Below are positions 1-4,411 of a stretch of 6,039 nt of DNA, piece after piece. The notes beneath the pieces were generated by a model. It was not told where the DNA came from and searched no databases. It saw nothing but the letters and a program-made list of their open reading frames with translations. The stretch's first letter is position 1. Each line of letters starts with the position of its first letter. Origin of the DNA: Oscillospiraceae bacterium (lineage in GTDB: Bacteria; Bacillota; Clostridia; Oscillospirales; Oscillospiraceae); contig JAIEIQ010000241.1 in the NCBI GenBank assembly GCA_029065305.1, forward strand, positions 1 through 6,039, written 5' to 3'. A program made the position numbers and the translations under genes.

Positions 1-884
1 TCCCGCACCGGGGCCGTGCCGCTGCACAGATTCCAGTTGGACGCCGCGCAGTGGACCGCCCACACCCCGGCCCGCTTCATCGCCTCCTGCTCCCGCCCGT
101 CGCTGTGGACGCAGTGGGCCATGAGGGTGTCCTCCTTCCACAGGCCGTATTTGTCGTAGGTTTCCCAGTACTGCCGGCAGTCCGGATGGAGCTCCTTTAC
201 CCAGGCGATCTCACCGGTGTTTTCTGACAGATGGGACTGGACCGGCAGATCCCGCTCCTGGGCGATCCTCCCCAGCTCCTTCATCAGCCCGTCGGTACAG
301 GAGGGGGTGAAGCGGGGGGTGATGATGGGCTTGATGTGCTCGAAATCGCAGCCCTCCAGCCAGCGGAGGGTTTCCTGGATGGACTCCTCGGTGGTTTCCT
401 GGGCGGGGCCTCCGTTGCGGTCCATGTTCACCTTTCCCACAAGGCCCGTAACCCCGGCCCGCTCCAGCTCCTCCATGAGGATCAGGGTCGCGTCGGTATG
501 CCGGGAGGCGAACATCACCACCCGGGTGGTGCCCCAGGAGATGAGATCCCGGGCCAGCTGGCGGTAGACCGTCCGGGCGAAATCCAGGTCCGCGTATCTG
601 GCCTCCGTGCGGAAGGTATAGGCGTCCAGCCACTCCAGCAGGGGCAGGTCCATGCCCATGCTCATCATGGCGTACTGGGGGGCGTGGAGGTGCATGTCAG
701 CGAAGGAGGGCAGAATAAGGGCTCCGCCGTAGTCCGTCACCGGGCAGGCCGCGTACCGCTCCGGCAGCTTGTCAAAGACGCCCTCCACTGTCCCCTCCTC
801 CAAGACCAGATAGCCCCCCGGCAGGGCCTCCAGCTGGCCGAAGGCAGGTGTGTGCAGGATATTTCCCCGTAAAATCGTTGTCAT
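1..884 (-). CDS. guaD: Guanine deaminase, N-terminal 294 residues (3' end cut by window)
   Basis: Zinc-dependent amidohydrolase predicted to deaminate guanine to xanthine and ammonia in the cytoplasm, the first step of guanine catabolism. I read this frame directly from ATG at 884. The metal-binding HLHAPQYA motif is at residues 65-72, followed by GMDLPLLEWLDAYTF (77-91), GKVNMDRNGG (150-159), PRFTPSC (190-196), QSHLSEN (216-222) and AHCVHSD (256-262). This order and these motifs are typical of the guanine deaminase branch and not of cytosine deaminase or chlorohydrolases. The family is usually about 420-450 residues, so roughly the last third, including the late metal-binding Asp, lies outside the window. 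An AAAGGAG ribosome binding site (893-899) sits 8 nt before the ATG. The gene follows a complete promoter-riboswitch-terminator leader, so it is probably the first gene of its transcript. Confidence 0.93.
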   Translation of the reverse strand, partial: MTTILRGNILHTPAFGQLEALPGGYLVLEEGTVEGVFDKLPERYAACPVTDYGGALILPSFADMHLHAPQYAMMSMGMDLPLLEWLDAYTFRTEARYADLDFARTVYRQLARDLISWGTTRVVMFASRHTDATLILMEELERAGVTGLVGKVNMDRNGGPAQETTEESIQETLRWLEGCDFEHIKPIITPRFTPSCTDGLMKELGRIAQERDLPVQSHLSENTGEIAWVKELHPDCRQYWETYDKYGLWKEDTLMAHCVHSDGREQEAMKRAGVWAVHCAASNWNLCSGTAPVR

Positions 885-922
885 GATGCGTTCTCCTTTC
901 TCTTCTCGGGCTTTATGGCATG

Positions 923-966
923 AAAAAAGCGCCCCGGACCGCCCCGGTTGGGCCGGCCTGGAACAC
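923..966 (-). terminator. Riboswitch-associated intrinsic terminator upstream of guaD
   Basis: A GC-rich imperfect hairpin read on the minus strand ends directly at a run of six T (928-923), 39 nt before the guaD start codon. My pairing is 966-955 with 929-940 (one A-C mismatch at 959/936 and several G-U pairs), a bulged G954, then 953-950 with 941-944 around a 5-nt loop. The lowest pairs, 966-962, use the same bases as the 3' strand of aptamer helix P1, so terminator and ligand-bound aptamer should compete. Folding was done by eye. Confidence 0.7.
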
Positions 967-1034
967 CCATAGCAGGGCCGTTCGGCGGCCCCGTAGAAAC
1001 TTCCGCGCCATCTCCGCGGAATTATATGAGCGCT
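962..1034 (-). promoter_or_regulatory. Purine riboswitch aptamer (guanine class) controlling guaD
   Basis: The minus-strand RNA matches the purine riboswitch three-way junction. P1 pairs 1034-1025 with 971-962 (10 bp with G-U pairs). J1/2 reads UAAU after CUCAUA. P2 is UUCCGCG/CGCGGAA with 7-nt loop GAGAUGG. J2/3 reads GUUUCUAC. P3 is GGGGCCG/CGGCCCU, and J3/1 gives GCUAUG. The P1/J elements CUCAUAUAAU and CUAUGGGUG match the well-known Bacillus xpt aptamer. The residue corresponding to position 74 is C, which in this family specifies guanine or hypoxanthine, whereas U would specify adenine. The U at position 51 is also kept, which argues against the 2'-deoxyguanosine variant. The third loop is divergent (CCGAA or GCCGAAC instead of CCGUAAA). 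The position just upstream of guaD fits a purine-metabolism target. Confidence 0.92.
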
Positions 1035-1052
1035 GCTGCTTTTTCTATTCAC

Positions 1053-1081
1053 AGTATAGCAGACAGCGCCGGAATTTGCAA
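1053..1081 (-). promoter_or_regulatory. Sigma-A type promoter of guaD
   Basis: On the minus strand, -35 TTGCAA (1081-1076) and -10 TATACT (1058-1053) are separated by exactly 17 nt. Transcription would start near 1046, about 12 nt before the riboswitch P1 helix. That is the expected distance for a riboswitch leader and supports both calls. Confidence 0.8.
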
Positions 1082-1110
1082 GGACATTTTTGGCGGTTTT
1101 GCACAGAAAC

Positions 1111-1140
1111 AGCAGGCACACCAAATCTGATGTGCCTGCT
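1111..1140. terminator. Hairpin at the 3' end of the first RHH gene, possible bidirectional terminator
   Basis: AGCAGGCACA and TGTGCCTGCT form a perfect 10-bp stem with a 10-nt loop. The stop codon of the RHH gene (1141-1139) overlaps the stem. The better T run (five T) follows on the plus strand; on the minus strand the hairpin is followed by GTTTCTGT, which is weak. It would insulate the RHH unit from the guaD promoter just beyond it. Confidence 0.6.
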
Positions 1141-1321
1141 ATTTTTCTTCCATTTCTTTATCAACCAAGTCAACAATAAACTGCGTCACACTTTTATTTT
1201 TCTCTTTCGCATATGCCGCAATTTCCGCTTTACGGCCCTTTTTTACCTTGATTTCTATTCGGTCATATGTTTTCTTATTATATCTGGCGGTAGCTTCTTT
1301 TTGAGCGTTAGAATATGCCAT
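1139..1321 (-). CDS. Small ribbon-helix-helix (Arc/CopG-like) DNA-binding protein, copy 1
   Basis: A 60-residue basic protein that I read as a ribbon-helix-helix transcription factor of the Arc/MetJ type. The predicted DNA-contacting strand is YDRIEIKV (19-26), with alternating exposed R21/E23/K25 and buried I22/I24/V26. Two helices follow, at about 30-41 (KAEIAAYAKEKN) and 44-58 (SVTQFIVDLVDKEME). The N-terminal KEATARYNKK tract (8-17) is typical of small regulators seen on Clostridia mobile elements (recalled, not searched). An AAGGAGG ribosome binding site lies 9 nt before the ATG. The protein is 57% identical (34/60 by hand alignment) to the neighbouring copy. No toxin gene lies beside it, so it looks like a stand-alone regulator or orphan antitoxin. 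Its likely operator lies upstream at 1366-1389, suggesting autorepression. Confidence 0.8.
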   Translation of the reverse strand: MAYSNAQKEATARYNKKTYDRIEIKVKKGRKAEIAAYAKEKNKSVTQFIVDLVDKEMEEK

Positions 1322-1350
1322 ATACGACTGCCTCCTTGTGAGGTCAGCTC

Positions 1351-1356
1351 ATTATA
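1351..1356 (-). promoter_or_regulatory. -10 box of RHH copy 1 promoter
   Basis: TATAAT on the minus strand, 29 nt before the start codon. The hexamer 17 nt upstream, TAGAAT (1379-1374), is a poor -35. The same -10 is present 346 nt away in front of copy 2. The spacer overlaps the palindrome at 1366-1389, consistent with autoregulation. Confidence 0.5.
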
Positions 1357-1365
1357 ACTTATACT

Positions 1366-1389
1366 GTCGGCATATTCTATAATGTCGAC
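1366..1389. promoter_or_regulatory. Candidate operator of RHH copy 1 (proximal site)
   Basis: GTCGGCAT and ATGTCGAC form an inverted repeat (7 of 8 positions complementary) with an 8-nt centre, overlapping the -35/-10 region of the RHH copy 1 promoter. A second, longer relation links it to the distal site: CTATAATGTCGA (1377-1388) recurs as a perfect reverse complement at 1426-1437. Dimeric or tetrameric RHH binding is inferred from symmetry only. Confidence 0.5.
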
Positions 1390-1421
1390 CATATATTCTT
1401 GTGCAGTATGAACATTTATCT

Positions 1422-1438
1422 ACTATCGACATTATAGT
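1422..1438. promoter_or_regulatory. Candidate operator of RHH copy 1 (distal site)
   Basis: ACTAT and ATAGT flank a 7-nt centre containing CGACATT. The 12-mer TCGACATTATAG (1426-1437) is the exact reverse complement of the 12-mer at 1377-1388, so the two sites face each other across about 37 nt. A plus-strand TATAAT begins at 1438. The position is equivalent to the 1766-1781 palindrome of unit 2. Confidence 0.5.
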
Positions 1439-1452
1439 ATAATTTTGTACAG

Positions 1453-1490
1453 AAATAGCAGGTACACCAAATCTGGTGTGCCTGCTATTT
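1453..1490. terminator. Long hairpin at the 3' end of the second RHH gene, probable bidirectional terminator
   Basis: A 17-bp stem (1453-1469 with 1474-1490; single T/G mismatch at 1463/1480) encloses the tetraloop AATC. The base of the stem is AAATAG/CTATTT, giving A-tract/T-tract ends on both strands, with a T5 run at 1488-1492 on the plus strand. It contains the stop codon of the gene on the minus strand. It is a diverged duplicate of the 1111-1140 hairpin and is longer and stronger. Confidence 0.7.
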
Positions 1491-1667
1491 TTCTTCCATA
1501 GCCTTATCAATCGCCTCATTGATAAAACCATTCATGCTCTTTCCATGGGTCTTAGCAAAATCAGCGATAATCTGCCGTTTCCCTTTTCGGACAACAAGAC
1601 ATATTTTATCATACGCTTTCTTATTGTAACGCGCAGTCGCTTCCTTTTGCGCTTCGGTATATCCCAT
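1485..1667 (-). CDS. Small ribbon-helix-helix (Arc/CopG-like) DNA-binding protein, copy 2
   Basis: A 60-residue paralogue of the neighbouring RHH protein, with the same architecture. It has an N-terminal KEATARYNKK tract (8-17), the strand YDKICLVV (19-26) and two helices (about 31-41 and 44-58). The predicted DNA-facing residues are K21/C23/V25, against R/E/K in copy 1. I chose ATG at 1667 and not the in-frame TTG at 1685. The ATG aligns exactly with the copy 1 start, gives the same 60-residue length and has GGAAGGG about 10 nt upstream; the TTG lies inside that ribosome binding site region. Two ATACTT/AAGTAT palindromes lie upstream, one in its own promoter and one in the divergent lipoprotein promoter, so it may control both. 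No partner toxin is visible. Confidence 0.8.
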   Translation of the reverse strand: MGYTEAQKEATARYNKKAYDKICLVVRKGKRQIIADFAKTHGKSMNGFINEAIDKAMEEK

Positions 1668-1696
1668 ACGGCCACACCCTTCCAACAGATGTAGCC

Positions 1697-1702
1697 ATTA
1701 TA
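1697..1702 (-). promoter_or_regulatory. -10 box of RHH copy 2 promoter
   Basis: TATAAT on the minus strand, 29 nt before the ATG at 1667 and exactly 346 nt from the equivalent box of copy 1. The -35 position (1725-1720, TACAAT) is weak. The palindrome 1706-1721 fills the spacer, as expected for an autorepressed promoter. Confidence 0.5.
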
Positions 1703-1705
1703 TCT

Positions 1706-1721
1706 ATACTTCTATAAGTAT
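1706..1721. promoter_or_regulatory. Candidate operator of RHH copy 2 (proximal site)
   Basis: ATACTTCTATAAGTAT has 6-bp inverted arms ATACTT/AAGTAT around a 4-nt centre. It lies in the promoter spacer of the RHH copy 2 gene and recurs almost exactly 60 nt away at 1766-1781. Sixty nt is nearly six helical turns, so the sites would fall on the same DNA face. Confidence 0.65.
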
Positions 1722-1765
1722 TGTATAATTATAGCAGTATATTTTTGTGCAGTTTATTCATTTTT

Positions 1766-1781
1766 ATACTTATATAAGTAT
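1766..1781. promoter_or_regulatory. Candidate operator shared by RHH copy 2 and the lipoprotein promoter (distal site)
   Basis: ATACTTATATAAGTAT is a perfect 16-bp palindrome differing from the proximal site by one base. It sits immediately upstream of the extended -10 of the plus-strand lipoprotein gene, where a bound protein would block RNA polymerase. Confidence 0.65.
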
Positions 1782-1789
1782 GTTATAAT
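1781..1789 (+). promoter_or_regulatory. Extended -10 promoter of the lipoprotein gene
   Basis: TGTTATAAT matches the extended -10 consensus TGnTATAAT. The -35 position (1761-1766, TTTTTA) is weak, as is common for extended -10 promoters. Transcription would start near 1796, leaving a leader of about 28 nt with AGGAGG at 1810-1815. Confidence 0.65.
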
Positions 1790-1823
1790 AGAGTATATCT
1801 GGAATTTTTAGGAGGTATTTTGT

Positions 1824-2183
1824 ATGGGGAAGAGAATTTTGCCTCGCCTGGTTTTGTTCTGCGCTATGGTGTGTTTTGCTCTTTTCTTTACCGGCTGTAC
1901 CTCCTCTGATCCGGTCCCTCCCGTGCTCCCGCCTGAACCTCAATCGGAAGCCATCCAGCCCGCAAGAGCTGAACCGGAAATCACGGAACCAGCCGAGGAG
2001 GAGCCGGCTTCGGAGGAGGCTCCCCAGGCCGCTTATATTTTGAACAAAAACACGAAAAAGTTTCACAAACCCGCCTGCCGTTCCGCAGGACAGATATCGC
2101 CCAAAAACTACGCGGAATCCTTCGACACACGGGAGGATATTCTGGCCCAGGGGTACTCCCCCTGCGGAAACTGCAAGCCATAA
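1824..2183 (+). CDS. Small lipoprotein with C-terminal His/Cys3 (Ada/YhcR-tail-like) metal-site domain
   Basis: A 119-residue predicted lipoprotein. Residues 1-24 form a signal peptide (KR, hydrophobic core, FFTG) before the lipobox Cys25. A low-complexity Pro/Glu-rich linker spans about 29-68 and would hold the domain away from the membrane. The C-terminal part (70-119) has the pattern Y-x-x-N-x-x-T-x-x-F-H-x3-C, then R-x6-GYxPCxxCxP, giving H81, C85, C114 and C117. I recognise this as the small domain often found at the end of secreted nucleases and stand-alone Clostridia lipoproteins, resembling the zinc-binding Ada fold. Its biochemical role is unknown to me. AGGAGG lies 8 nt before the ATG. 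The gene is divergent from RHH copy 2, whose palindromic site overlaps its promoter. A GC-rich hairpin follows the stop codon. Confidence 0.8.
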   Translation: MGKRILPRLVLFCAMVCFALFFTGCTSSDPVPPVLPPEPQSEAIQPARAEPEITEPAEEEPASEEAPQAAYILNKNTKKFHKPACRSAGQISPKNYAESFDTREDILAQGYSPCGNCKP

Positions 2184-2201
2184 ATGCGGCTGTACAGGAA
2201 A

Positions 2202-2223
2202 CGGCGGGGCTTTTGCCCCGCCG
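2202..2223. terminator. GC-rich hairpin between convergent lipoprotein and yjdF genes
   Basis: CGGCGGGGC and GCCCCGCCG form a perfect 9-bp stem with a TTTT loop, placed between the two convergent stop codons. Neither side has a long T run, so termination efficiency is uncertain. Its position suggests a shared bidirectional terminator. Confidence 0.6.
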
Positions 2224-2246
2224 CTCCCTCGTCTTTCGGAAACGCG

Positions 2247-2666
2247 TCAACGCCCCCTGTGTTTTTCCTTCCGCTTTTTCTGCCGAAGCTGGAAAAGCCG
2301 CTCCGCCTTCAGCTCCCGCTGTTCTCTGGACAGCGTCCGGCGCTCCGTTTTTGCCTGCTCCCGCTGGAGCTGGAGGGCCTGCTGCGCCTTGGTGCCGATG
2401 CCGGCGGGCCGGGTTTCGCGGTGGGCCATGCGCTGGGCCCGCTTGGGATTGATCTCCCGATCCGGCCCGCTCTCTGTCTCCAGAACTGGGCTGAACACCA
2501 GGCGGCAGTATTCTCCCAGCACCAGAGCATAGACCTCCGCGTCCCGGGGCTCCGCACCGAAGGTGTGCTTGCACACCTCGTAGAGTCCGCCGCTCTCCCG
2601 CTCAAAGAGGCCCACCCAGAACGGCGGCTCCAGGAGCACAGTCAGACGTGCTTTTGCGGTTTCCAT
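2247..2666 (-). CDS. yjdF: YjdF family protein (DUF2992)
   Basis: A 139-residue protein of the YjdF/DUF2992 family of unknown molecular function. The N-terminal part (about 6-60) carries the family signature LTVLLEPPFWVGLFERE (8-24) and VCKHTFGAEPRDAEVYALVL (31-50). INPKRAQR (72-79) and GIGTKAQQALQLQ (89-101) follow, then a long charged, probably helical tail (about 102-139) ending KRKEKHRGR. This C-terminal run is characteristic of the family, and the length is about normal. In Bacillus subtilis the homologue is preceded by the yjdF riboswitch, reported to respond to azaaromatic compounds; this copy has a matching leader. AAGGAGG (2682-2676) lies 9 nt before the ATG and is complementary to an upstream segment. 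It is transcribed from its own promoter and ends convergent with the lipoprotein gene. Confidence 0.93.
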   Translation of the reverse strand: METAKARLTVLLEPPFWVGLFERESGGLYEVCKHTFGAEPRDAEVYALVLGEYCRLVFSPVLETESGPDREINPKRAQRMAHRETRPAGIGTKAQQALQLQREQAKTERRTLSREQRELKAERLFQLRQKKRKEKHRGR

Positions 2667-2675
2667 GAAAAACTT

Positions 2676-2782
2676 CCTCCTTAAAGTGGTTTCCGCGGAG
2701 AACGGACAACCAAGGAGGCAGGTTACTGACGGCCCGCAGGCCGCTCCCGGACTACCGACCGGGATGTGTTTTTATCCCCGCT
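2676..2782 (-). promoter_or_regulatory. Structured leader of yjdF, probable yjdF-class riboswitch with Shine-Dalgarno sequestration
   Basis: The roughly 115-nt untranslated leader is rich in pairing on the minus strand. GGGAU/AUCCC (2778-2774/2765-2761) encloses an A-rich loop AAAAACAC. CGGCC/GGCCG (2743-2739/2734-2730) encloses UGCG. CCUCCUUGGUU (2718-2708) can pair with the Shine-Dalgarno AAGGAGG (2682-2676), continued by AACC (2691-2688) across a 5-nt bulge. Position in front of yjdF plus these structures make the known yjdF RNA class the natural assignment. I did not align it to the family consensus, so the class is inferred from the gene. The expected control is translational, by hiding or freeing the ribosome binding site. 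Confidence 0.75.
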
Positions 2783-2788
2783 AGGGAG

Positions 2789-2817
2789 ATGGTAGCAGAA
2801 AACCGGCGGTTCGTCAA
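2789..2817 (-). promoter_or_regulatory. Promoter of yjdF overlapping the upstream stop codon
   Basis: Minus strand -35 TTGACG (2817-2812) and -10 TACCAT (2794-2789) have a 17-nt spacer. Transcription would start near 2782, right before the structured leader. The -35 overlaps the TGA stop codon (2816-2814) of the DUF3810 gene, so yjdF is close to the operon but independently started. Confidence 0.75.
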
Positions 2818-3896
2818 TAGTAGGCAACCAGCAGATCCACCACAGTGCCGTAGCTCTGAATTCCGGCGCTCTGCCCGTAGGAGCGCAGGGTGGTGTCGTA
2901 GACCTTGGTGCTGGCCTCGGCGACGGGCCCCTCAAACTGGGCCCAGTAATCGCTGTTGTTCCGCAGATCCGCCACGGTGCCCGCCGGAAGCCTCTCATAC
3001 ACCGCCGCCCACCGCTCCCGGTCCGCCCGGTAGAGGGCGTTGGAGAGGTGGATATAGCCCATCAAATACCCGGAGTACTGGTAAACCGGGTTGTCAAAGG
3101 CCGTGGAGGCCGCCACCGCCAGGAAATTGCACTCCTGCTCCGAGGCGATGCCCCGCTGGTGGGCCAGCTCGTGGGCGATGGTGGCCGGGAGCAGACAGGC
3201 GGGGCAGTCCACGTTGAGGTTGGACTCCCCGGTGTAGGGGCTGTAGAACCCGGTGAAGCCCATGGCGCTGAACAGCCGGGAGAACACCATCCGCTTGGGC
3301 GTCCGGTCCTCCCGCGCCAAAAAGGGGAACTCCCGGGAGATGTTCCCGTAGATATTGGTGCTGGCGGCGAAGATCTCGTCCCTTGATACGGCAAAAACGC
3401 CGTTTTCATCCCGCTCCACCCGGTCCGCCAGCTCTGCCAGCCGGTCCGCGAAGAGAGCCGTCACCCGCTCCAGCTCCTCGACGGAGACCTCCGCCTGGGC
3501 GCAGACGCCGCTCTTCTCCTGGAAGCCGTCGGCGTAGTAGTTCACCCCCCACAGCAGGCAGTAGAGCCCCCCGGCGGTGAGAAACAGGCAGGCAATGGAC
3601 AGGACGCAGCCGTAGGCCCCGTCCAGCCGCCGGCCCTGCCAGGTCCGCACCCGGTGGAACAGCACCGCCAGCAGGGCGATGACCGCTGCGATAAAGGCGG
3701 CGTAAAACCACTCCACCACTGAAAAGGGGAAGAGGTACCAGAACCGGGCGCAGGTGTCCTTGAGAACCTGGGTGGCGGCGGAGACGGCATTGGCCGCGCC
3801 CCTGGAGGAGATGCCCAGGAAATAGGCGGCGTAGAGGCCCAGGGCCCCCAGGAGCCAGAGGTGGACGGCCCGATGCCGCTTGAAAAAGTCCCTCAT
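2814..3896 (-). CDS. DUF3810 membrane protein with HELAH (HExxH) motif
   Basis: A 360-residue protein of the DUF3810 family. Three hydrophobic segments lie at about 13-30, 57-80 and 97-117, followed by a soluble domain. The domain contains GFTGFYSPYTGESNLN (213-228) and the conserved IAHELAHQRGIASEQECNF (240-258). HELAH (242-246) fits the zinc-metallopeptidase HExxH pattern, with E253 or E255 as a possible third ligand. Protease activity is inferred, not demonstrated by sequence alone. The start at 3896 was chosen because its ATG overlaps the TGA of the preceding kinase gene (ATGA), with GGAGG 7 nt upstream; a longer in-frame reading to 4013 would add 39 Gly/Pro-rich residues that only shadow the kinase gene. 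Third gene of a tight operon. No terminator is obvious before the yjdF promoter at its 3' end. Confidence 0.88.
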   Translation of the reverse strand: MRDFFKRHRAVHLWLLGALGLYAAYFLGISSRGAANAVSAATQVLKDTCARFWYLFPFSVVEWFYAAFIAAVIALLAVLFHRVRTWQGRRLDGAYGCVLSIACLFLTAGGLYCLLWGVNYYADGFQEKSGVCAQAEVSVEELERVTALFADRLAELADRVERDENGVFAVSRDEIFAASTNIYGNISREFPFLAREDRTPKRMVFSRLFSAMGFTGFYSPYTGESNLNVDCPACLLPATIAHELAHQRGIASEQECNFLAVAASTAFDNPVYQYSGYLMGYIHLSNALYRADRERWAAVYERLPAGTVADLRNNSDYWAQFEGPVAEASTKVYDTTLRSYGQSAGIQSYGTVVDLLVAYY

Positions 3897-4411
3897 TCCG
3901 CCGCCTCCCCTCCAGTGATGTCCCGGTAGATCCGCCGGGCGGCTCCCCGGGCTGAGAGCTCCTCCGTCAGGATGGCCTCCGGGATGGAGCCCACCAAATC
4001 CCGCTCCCGCCACCAGGAGCGCATATCCGATTCCCCGAACTGGGTCCGCTGGGGCCGCATGGCGTGGCGGCGGAGGGTCTCCTCAAAGGGCAGGTCGTAG
4101 TAGTAGGCCCAGATATTCTCCCCGAAGCGCCGCCGGAGCTCGTCGAAGAGGGGGCCGTACCAGTCGGTGCGGAGAATCCCCTCCAGGATGGTGACGGGGG
4201 AGGTGCGCTGTCCGTAGCCGATCAGCTCCAGCAGCAGGGGGATGGCCCCGCCCTCGTCCCGGACCCAGAGCATGTCCCGGCGCACCACGTCCTGGCTGAC
4301 CACCAGGGTGCCCCGGCCGATGAGGTGCTGGAGGAAGCGGGCCACGGTGGTCTTGCCGCTGCCGGAGTTGCCCCGGAGCATGACCAGCTTGCTGTCGGCG
4401 GCGCGGGCCAT
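3893..4411 (-). CDS. Small P-loop kinase (AAA/uridine-kinase-like)
   Basis: A 172-residue cytoplasmic ATP-binding protein. The Walker A motif is GNSGSGKTT (14-22) near the N terminus, after strand LVMLR. SQDVVRRDML (39-48) follows, in the position where small-molecule kinases of this superfamily hold a catalytic Asp. A Walker B-like strand VTILEGIL is at 73-80. An arginine-rich lid, RRHAMRPQR (114-122), is in the position of kinase lid arginines. This layout fits the family annotated as 'kinase', 'uridine kinase' or AAA_33 in Clostridia; the substrate cannot be told from sequence. The ATG directly follows the TAA of the AI-2E-type gene (no gap), and the TGA overlaps the next start (ATGA), so translation is probably coupled on both sides. 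GAGGAGG lies 11 nt upstream, inside the preceding gene. Confidence 0.85.
   Translation of the reverse strand: MARAADSKLVMLRGNSGSGKTTVARFLQHLIGRGTLVVSQDVVRRDMLWVRDEGGAIPLLLELIGYGQRTSPVTILEGILRTDWYGPLFDELRRRFGENIWAYYYDLPFEETLRRHAMRPQRTQFGESDMRSWWRERDLVGSIPEAILTEELSARGAARRIYRDITGGEAAE

Larger units (their letters stand above)
1096..1787. repeat. Two-unit tandem duplication of an RHH regulator cassette (period about 346 bp)
   Basis: Unit 1 (about 1096-1441) and unit 2 (about 1442-1787) carry the same elements at a near-constant offset. The hairpins begin at 1111 and 1457, start codons are at 1321 and 1667, minus-strand -10 TATAAT boxes at 1356-1351 and 1702-1697, TTGTGCAG at 1399 and 1745, and plus-strand TATAAT boxes at 1438 and 1784. 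Offsets are 346 nt, apart from about 1 nt drift in the operator region. The hairpin and gene 3' ends are nearly identical, while the operators and the middle of the genes have diverged. The segment is clearly richer in A+T than its surroundings. This points to an acquired module that duplicated in place long enough ago to diverge. Confidence 0.85.

Noticed and set aside
231..872. Plus-strand open frame of 213 codons opposite guaD
   Set aside because: It is a shadow of the guanine deaminase frame; the minus-strand reading has all family motifs, a ribosome binding site and a leader.
920..1357. Plus-strand open frame of 145 codons across the guaD leader and RHH copy 1
   Set aside because: It runs antisense through the promoter, riboswitch, terminator and an RHH gene, and its protein shows no coherent domain.
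1111..1490. CRISPR array or toxin-antitoxin operon
   Set aside because: The repeats are two copies of a 346-bp gene unit, not short repeats with spacers. No toxin-like gene is present beside either RHH gene, so only a stand-alone regulator or orphan antitoxin is supported.
1668..1685. Upstream TTG start for RHH copy 2 adding six residues
   Set aside because: It falls within the likely ribosome binding site, and the duplicate gene starts at the position matching ATG 1667.
3897..4013. N-terminal extension of the DUF3810 protein
   Set aside because: The extra 39 residues are Gly/Pro-rich and overlap the end of the kinase gene; the ATG at 3896 has a good ribosome binding site and a standard ATGA overlap.
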